Assembly: GCA_903864485.1 (NCBI GenBank)
Contig: CAIPGD010000301.1
Location: forward strand, 1-8,256
From: an uncultured bacterium
GTDB taxonomy: Bacteria; Pseudomonadota; Gammaproteobacteria; Burkholderiales; Burkholderiaceae_E
DNA length: 8,256 nt
Direction: 5' to 3'
The first letter of the stretch is position 1; every line of letters starts with the position of its first letter. Under the pieces are notes generated by a model. It did not search any database, was not told the origin of the DNA, and saw only the letters and a list, made by a program, of their open reading frames with translations. Position numbers and translations under genes: made by a program. Below are positions 5,703-8,256 of the stretch, piece by piece.

Positions 5703-6311
5703 TTACGGACAGCTCTTATTGCTGGCTTGTGCCCAAGCCGAGGCGCGCCCGTCGCAATACGCCAGGATTTCTTTCGCCTGGTCGGGATAAAGCTGCAGGT
5801 TTTGCAGGCGGGCCCCTCGTTTGGCACGCTCGATTTGCTCATTTTCAATGTAAGTGACGGACTGCCAAAGGATTCGGCGCGTGTCCTGATCCAGCAACCG
5901 CATGCAGTTGGACCAACCCTCCCGGTACCAGCGCTCGCAAGATTCTGCGGCCCAAGGCGGCGGCGGCACCAGATCGGATACCAATGGTTGACGCAATGCG
6001 GCGGCAATTGCCTTCATCGTTTCAACCGTCGGCAGTAAGGCCGCGGAAACCGGTTGATCGGCCCATCCACCCGGAGCTGACCAACGCTTGGGCGGCTGTT
6101 TGAATTCCGGGTTCTTGCGCGAAAACTCAACGTCCTTCGCCAAATCGCGATGCGATCCCTTGCCAGCCAGGCCGCGCGATGGAATATCCGACTCAGATGC
6201 CTCCCGCGTCATTGGGGACGCCGTGGCGTTCGACAAGCCGAAACCAATCAGGGCGGACACCAAGCCAATCGAAGCCATACGCCCCACCAACCGAAAAAAT
6301 CCGTTTTGCAT
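5703..6311 (-). CDS. Putative secreted four-cysteine protein, unrecognised
   Basis: Protein of 202 residues with a clear Sec-type signal peptide: MQNGFFRLVGR as the n-region, a hydrophobic core MASIGLVSALIGFGLS (12-27) and an ATA-SP cleavage site near residue 31. It lacks a lipobox cysteine, so it is probably a soluble periplasmic or secreted protein. The mature part is polar and proline- and tryptophan-rich, PPKRWSAPGGW (73-83) and LVPPPPW (114-120). It carries four cysteines (C125, C136, C186, C201) that could form two disulfides. I do not recognise a family. The ATG at 6311 is preferred because AGGGG lies five bases upstream and the signal peptide starts there. An in-frame ATG at 6326 forms an ATGA junction with the stop of the previous gene and would add MKGAA. 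It is the last gene of a five-gene minus-strand operon. A role in the envelope is inferred from signal peptide and neighbours only. Confidence 0.8.
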   Translation of the reverse strand: MQNGFFRLVGRMASIGLVSALIGFGLSNATASPMTREASESDIPSRGLAGKGSHRDLAKDVEFSRKNPEFKQPPKRWSAPGGWADQPVSAALLPTVETMKAIAAALRQPLVSDLVPPPPWAAESCERWYREGWSNCMRLLDQDTRRILWQSVTYIENEQIERAKRGARLQNLQLYPDQAKEILAYCDGRASAWAQASNKSCP

Positions 6312-6316
6312 CGCAG

Positions 6317-6321
6317 CCCCT
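6317..6321 (-). promoter_or_regulatory. Ribosome binding site favouring the second ATG of the secreted-protein gene
   Basis: On the minus strand AGGGG sits five bases before the ATG at 6311. No such motif precedes the alternative ATG at 6326. It lies across the upstream gene's stop region, as expected for translational coupling. Confidence 0.5.
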
Positions 6322-6322
6322 T

Positions 6323-7162
6323 TCATTGGGAAAAACTCTGAGCGACTCGAGTCATCCGATTCGACATTTCACCATGTAAACGGGTCGGTGCGTCAGGATC
6401 AACCCATGCAGAAGGGTAAAAGCTCACGAAACCGACCGCGAACGAATGCCCAAACACAGTCACGCACCAGGACCCAGAGAATCTCGGCCCGAAGAAGCCT
6501 GCGCTTTCGCGCACATTTAATGTTTGAGCAATCCTTGCAGCTAACGGCTCATCTAAGAATCCTGGTAAGTGGGCATAGACCGATAAGCCAGACCCAATGC
6601 GCTGGTGGTCTTCACGCGCATTGATCGAAAACGACGCGGTCGCGTCTGATCGGGTATCGCCCGGCCAGCAAAATGGCACTGTAAAACTCGCAACGCTCGC
6701 GCCGCCTGACTGCGGTGTAAAACCAGGCAACTCGCGAAGACCCTGCAGGGATGATAAAGCTGCAAATGGTGAAGGACGGCGTCCCGCATCAATCACACCG
6801 GCGAGAACTACGTCGTCAGCCAGAACAGCCCTGGCCGCCATCCGCGGGTTTAATCCGGGACCGTAACCGGCCGGGCGCAACTGATTTGCGATTTCGCCGC
6901 CGACGAGTTGAGCGATCAAGGCGGCGTCATGACGGACTAGCGCCCGCTGCAGACGTTGTTGTCGCTCGAGCTCTGGCGCTGGGGTGTCGCCCGGTAGGGC
7001 AAACACCGACTCGACTGTTTTGGACTCGGCTTGAAAAATGAACGCAGCATTGACTGCTGTCAAATTGACGCTGGCCAGCAGGCGAAGCACGTCGGCCTCG
7101 GGCTTAGTAACCCCCTGGACCACGGCAATCCGCGTTACAACTTGCGCGAGCGTTGCCACCAT
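6323..7162 (-). CDS. Unrecognised 279-residue protein in the yqj-type operon
   Basis: I do not recognise this protein. No signal peptide is evident. A moderately hydrophobic N-terminal region (1-45) is followed by a polar helical part (60-97). Next come LADDVVLAGVIDAGRRPSPF (114-133), GLRELPGFTP (141-150) and an apparently beta-rich C-terminal half with SGSWCVTVFGHSFAVGFVSF (229-248). Two cysteines (165, 233) are present. Leucine is encoded by TTA at about 8 of 25 leucine codons, mostly in the C-terminal half. TTA is clearly rarer in dusA, yihY and the dehydrogenase gene. The start at 7162 overlaps the YqjK-like gene by 28 bases, and the stop forms an ATGA junction with the next frame. The position implies co-translation with the membrane operon. 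Open length without stops and the tight junctions support a real gene. The start is uncertain because no strong Shine-Dalgarno sequence is visible. Confidence 0.75.
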   Translation of the reverse strand: MVATLAQVVTRIAVVQGVTKPEADVLRLLASVNLTAVNAAFIFQAESKTVESVFALPGDTPAPELERQQRLQRALVRHDAALIAQLVGGEIANQLRPAGYGPGLNPRMAARAVLADDVVLAGVIDAGRRPSPFAALSSLQGLRELPGFTPQSGGASVASFTVPFCWPGDTRSDATASFSINAREDHQRIGSGLSVYAHLPGFLDEPLAARIAQTLNVRESAGFFGPRFSGSWCVTVFGHSFAVGFVSFYPSAWVDPDAPTRLHGEMSNRMTRVAQSFSQ

Positions 7163-7512
7163 CGTGCCGCCACGAGACCCACCGCCACCAATGCGGCCCC
7201 GCCCAAAACCAGGGTTCCAATCCGCACCAATCCGCCCGCCATCATTCGACGGGTGGCAGCGCCGCCCAGACGGGCGACGAGCAATGAAACCAACGAACCA
7301 GCCACAGGGTGCTCCCGTAGCCAGTTCAAGCCACCGCGCACCGGGGCTTTTCGCGTGAGTCCGACGAGAAATTCCCCCGCCCGCAGGGCTGGATCAAGAG
7401 AATCACGCACTGCCTCCGCCGCGCCCTTGAGTTCCTGGCGCTGGAGATCCGCGCGCAACAGCAGCAGTTCGCGCCGCAAGTGCCGGTCAGCCGCTGAAGC
7501 CGCTTTGCTCAA
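7135..7512 (-). CDS. YqjK-like small membrane-tail protein, TTG start
   Basis: Protein of 125 residues. The first 50 residues form a charged amphipathic helix rich in Arg, Leu and Glu, RHLRRELLLLRADLQRQELK (10-29). The segment GLNWLREHPVAGSLVSLLVA (61-80) follows, and a C-terminal membrane segment (about 94-116) ends in the basic WWQRSRKL. Sequence similarity to E. coli YqjK is weak, but the position directly after DUF883 and DUF1469 genes and the helix-then-hydrophobic layout fit a YqjK-like protein. The start is TTG at 7512, overlapping the TGA of the preceding gene as TTGA. The upstream GGTGAGG gives a plausible ribosome site. No ATG or GTG offers a better start. It overlaps the next gene by 28 bases. 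Function is unknown; a membrane or envelope role is likely. Confidence 0.75.
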   Translation of the reverse strand: MSKAASAADRHLRRELLLLRADLQRQELKGAAEAVRDSLDPALRAGEFLVGLTRKAPVRGGLNWLREHPVAGSLVSLLVARLGGAATRRMMAGGLVRIGTLVLGGAALVAVGLVAARWWQRSRKL

Positions 7513-7892
7513 GGCCCCTCACCCCCGATCGACTTTCGGAGCGTCTCGAGGTCACGACGCAACTCAGCCAGGGTTAGCGACATGGGCGGCGGGGCAATCC
7601 GCGCAAGATGTTGCGCGCGCCAGAGCGCGCCGAACCCAAGCCCCATCCAAACCAAGGTAATCGCGATGAGCGCTGGCAATCTGGCCCCATCCCAAAAAGC
7701 CACTGCGACCAGAATCGTCAGCGAAATCAGAGAAACCGCAAGGGCGAACGCTCCCAACAACCCGCAGGCAGCAATCCGGATGAGACGGTCACGCTCATCG
7801 GCAAGCTCAATCCCGGCGAGTTCGAGGCGCACTTGCCCCATTGCCAGCACCGTCGCCAGCAACCGCCGAGCTGAACCGAACAACAGGCTCAC
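7509..7892 (-). CDS. yqjE: YqjE-like DUF1469 / phage holin III superfamily membrane protein
   Basis: Protein of 127 residues with an N-terminal amphipathic helix, LLATVLAMGQVRLELAGIEL (11-30), then two membrane segments (about 41-66 and 72-92). A cytoplasmic-looking C-terminal helix SLTLAELRRDLETLRK (105-120) follows. This is the layout of DUF1469/Phage_holin_3_6 proteins such as E. coli YqjE, with the family-typical R-x-E-x-x-x-x-E-x-x-x-E/D-x pattern before the first membrane helix. The start is GTG at 7892, 36 bases after the yqjD-like stop. No strong Shine-Dalgarno sequence is seen, so the start is moderately certain. The stop overlaps the next start (TTGA). The holin label is a family name; in this chromosomal context a lysis role is not implied. 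Confidence 0.85.
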   Translation of the reverse strand: MSLLFGSARRLLATVLAMGQVRLELAGIELADERDRLIRIAACGLLGAFALAVSLISLTILVAVAFWDGARLPALIAITLVWMGLGFGALWRAQHLARIAPPPMSLTLAELRRDLETLRKSIGGEGP

Positions 7893-7928
7893 GAGGTGCT
7901 CACTCGGGGCTGCCTACCCGCCCCCGAA

Positions 7929-8231
7929 TCACTTCCGGTTCAGTAACAATCCTGCCAGCAGACCAATCCCCGCAGCGACACCAATAATGCGCCATGGATG
8001 CTCGTGCACATAGGCATCGGCAGCACGCCCCGCAGCACGCCCACGAGCGACGGCGGTCTCCTGCAATTCCTGGGCAGACTGGCGCGCCTGGCGCAGCATC
8101 TGCATTCCGCGGGCGCGCAGATCGGCGGCTTGCTCGCCGGACGCTTCAGCGGCACGATTCAGAAGATTTTCGGCATCAGTTAGCACCACTTTGACATCGG
8201 TCATCAGTTTTTCGCTGGCGGCGGTCGTCAT
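7929..8231 (-). CDS. yqjD: ElaB/YqjD/YgaM family (DUF883) membrane-anchored protein
   Basis: Protein of 100 residues with the DUF883 layout. A long charged helix (about 5-72, TDVKVVLTDAENLLNRAAEA at 11-30) is followed by the family tail VHEHPWRIIGVAAGIGLLAG (75-94), which ends in LLLNRK. The C-terminal segment 82-97 is a single membrane anchor, so the helix faces the cytoplasm. E. coli YqjD and ElaB are inner-membrane proteins expressed in stationary phase under RpoS and reported to bind ribosomes. The same role is possible here but not shown. The ATG at 8231 has a good GGAGA upstream. It is the first visible gene of the minus-strand operon and its promoter is beyond the right edge. The choice of yqjD over elaB rests on the following yqjE-like gene. 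Confidence 0.9.
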   Translation of the reverse strand: MTTAASEKLMTDVKVVLTDAENLLNRAAEASGEQAADLRARGMQMLRQARQSAQELQETAVARGRAAGRAADAYVHEHPWRIIGVAAGIGLLAGLLLNRK

Positions 8232-8237
8232 AAAAAT

Positions 8238-8242
8238 TCTCC
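8238..8242 (-). promoter_or_regulatory. Ribosome binding site of the yqjD-like gene
   Basis: On the minus strand GGAGA lies six bases before the ATG at 8231, in an A/T-rich stretch. This is the strongest ribosome site in the operon. It suggests the first gene is translated best and the downstream genes depend on coupling. Confidence 0.7.
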
Positions 8243-8256
8243 AAAAATGGGTCGTA

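Noticed and set aside
5587..5760. Open frame continuing past the stop of the 194-residue gene, with Pro/Lys/Arg-rich translation, as a sign of readthrough or a lost stop
   Set aside because: The stretch is so GC-rich that stop codons are rare by composition, and it runs into the convergent gene. No sign of a recoding signal.
6323..7162. Resemblance of the 279-residue protein to the type II secretion minor pseudopilin GspK, from NLTAVNAA and GLRELPG
   Set aside because: The order of these pieces is reversed compared with GspK, there is no prepilin leader or N-terminal membrane helix, and no secretion genes are nearby.
7031..7660. 209-residue plus-strand open frame opposite the yqj-type operon
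   Set aside because: Strongly Arg/Pro/Ser/Ala biased translation typical of an antisense shadow in GC-rich DNA; it lies across three supported minus-strand genes.
7509..7892. Phage lysis cassette suggested by the holin superfamily name
   Set aside because: No endolysin, spanin or phage structural gene is present, and the context matches the chromosomal yqjD-yqjE-yqjK cluster.

Overview
The window looks like ordinary chromosome from a fairly GC-rich proteobacterium, most likely gammaproteobacterial. This is inferred from gene content: a DusA-type tRNA dihydrouridine synthase, a WrbA/DUF2069 pair, a YihY/BrkB membrane protein and a yqjD-yqjE-yqjK-like cluster. I see no phage, insertion sequence, CRISPR array, tRNA or rRNA. 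Genes are packed tightly. The longest stretches without a gene are 4824-5001 (178 bases) and 5587-5702 (116 bases), so nothing exceeds 300 bases.

Left part (1-3377): a YihY/BrkB inner-membrane protein runs off the left edge on the minus strand. Divergent from it is a compact three-gene plus-strand unit: wrbA (NAD(P)H:quinone oxidoreductase), a four-helix DUF2069 membrane protein that overlaps wrbA by one base, and an FAD-linked 2-hydroxyacid dehydrogenase of the D-2-hydroxyglutarate/D-lactate dehydrogenase group that overlaps the DUF2069 gene by 20 bases. The unit suggests flavin-dependent redox functions at or near the membrane.

Middle (3413-5586): dusA on the minus strand converges on the dehydrogenase gene. 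Divergent from dusA is a small orphan LuxR-type helix-turn-helix protein of 99 residues without a receiver domain. It is followed by a GC-rich hairpin, a leader of about 150 bases, and a 194-residue soluble protein I do not recognise, starting with GTG.

Right part (5587-8256): a GC-rich spacer with a 17-base tandem repeat and several inverted repeats separates two convergent units. Beyond it lies a five-gene minus-strand operon, read from the right edge: a DUF883 (ElaB/YqjD) protein, a DUF1469 (YqjE, holin-III-like) protein, a YqjK-like membrane-tail protein, an unrecognised 279-residue protein rich in TTA leucine codons, and a secreted four-cysteine protein of about 202 residues. The last four reading frames overlap or nearly touch (TTGA overlap, 28-base overlap, ATGA junction). 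The two unknown proteins are therefore probably co-translated with a conserved envelope/stationary-phase module. This tail is the best candidate for something undescribed in the window. Nothing here amounts to an obviously new defence or mobile system.
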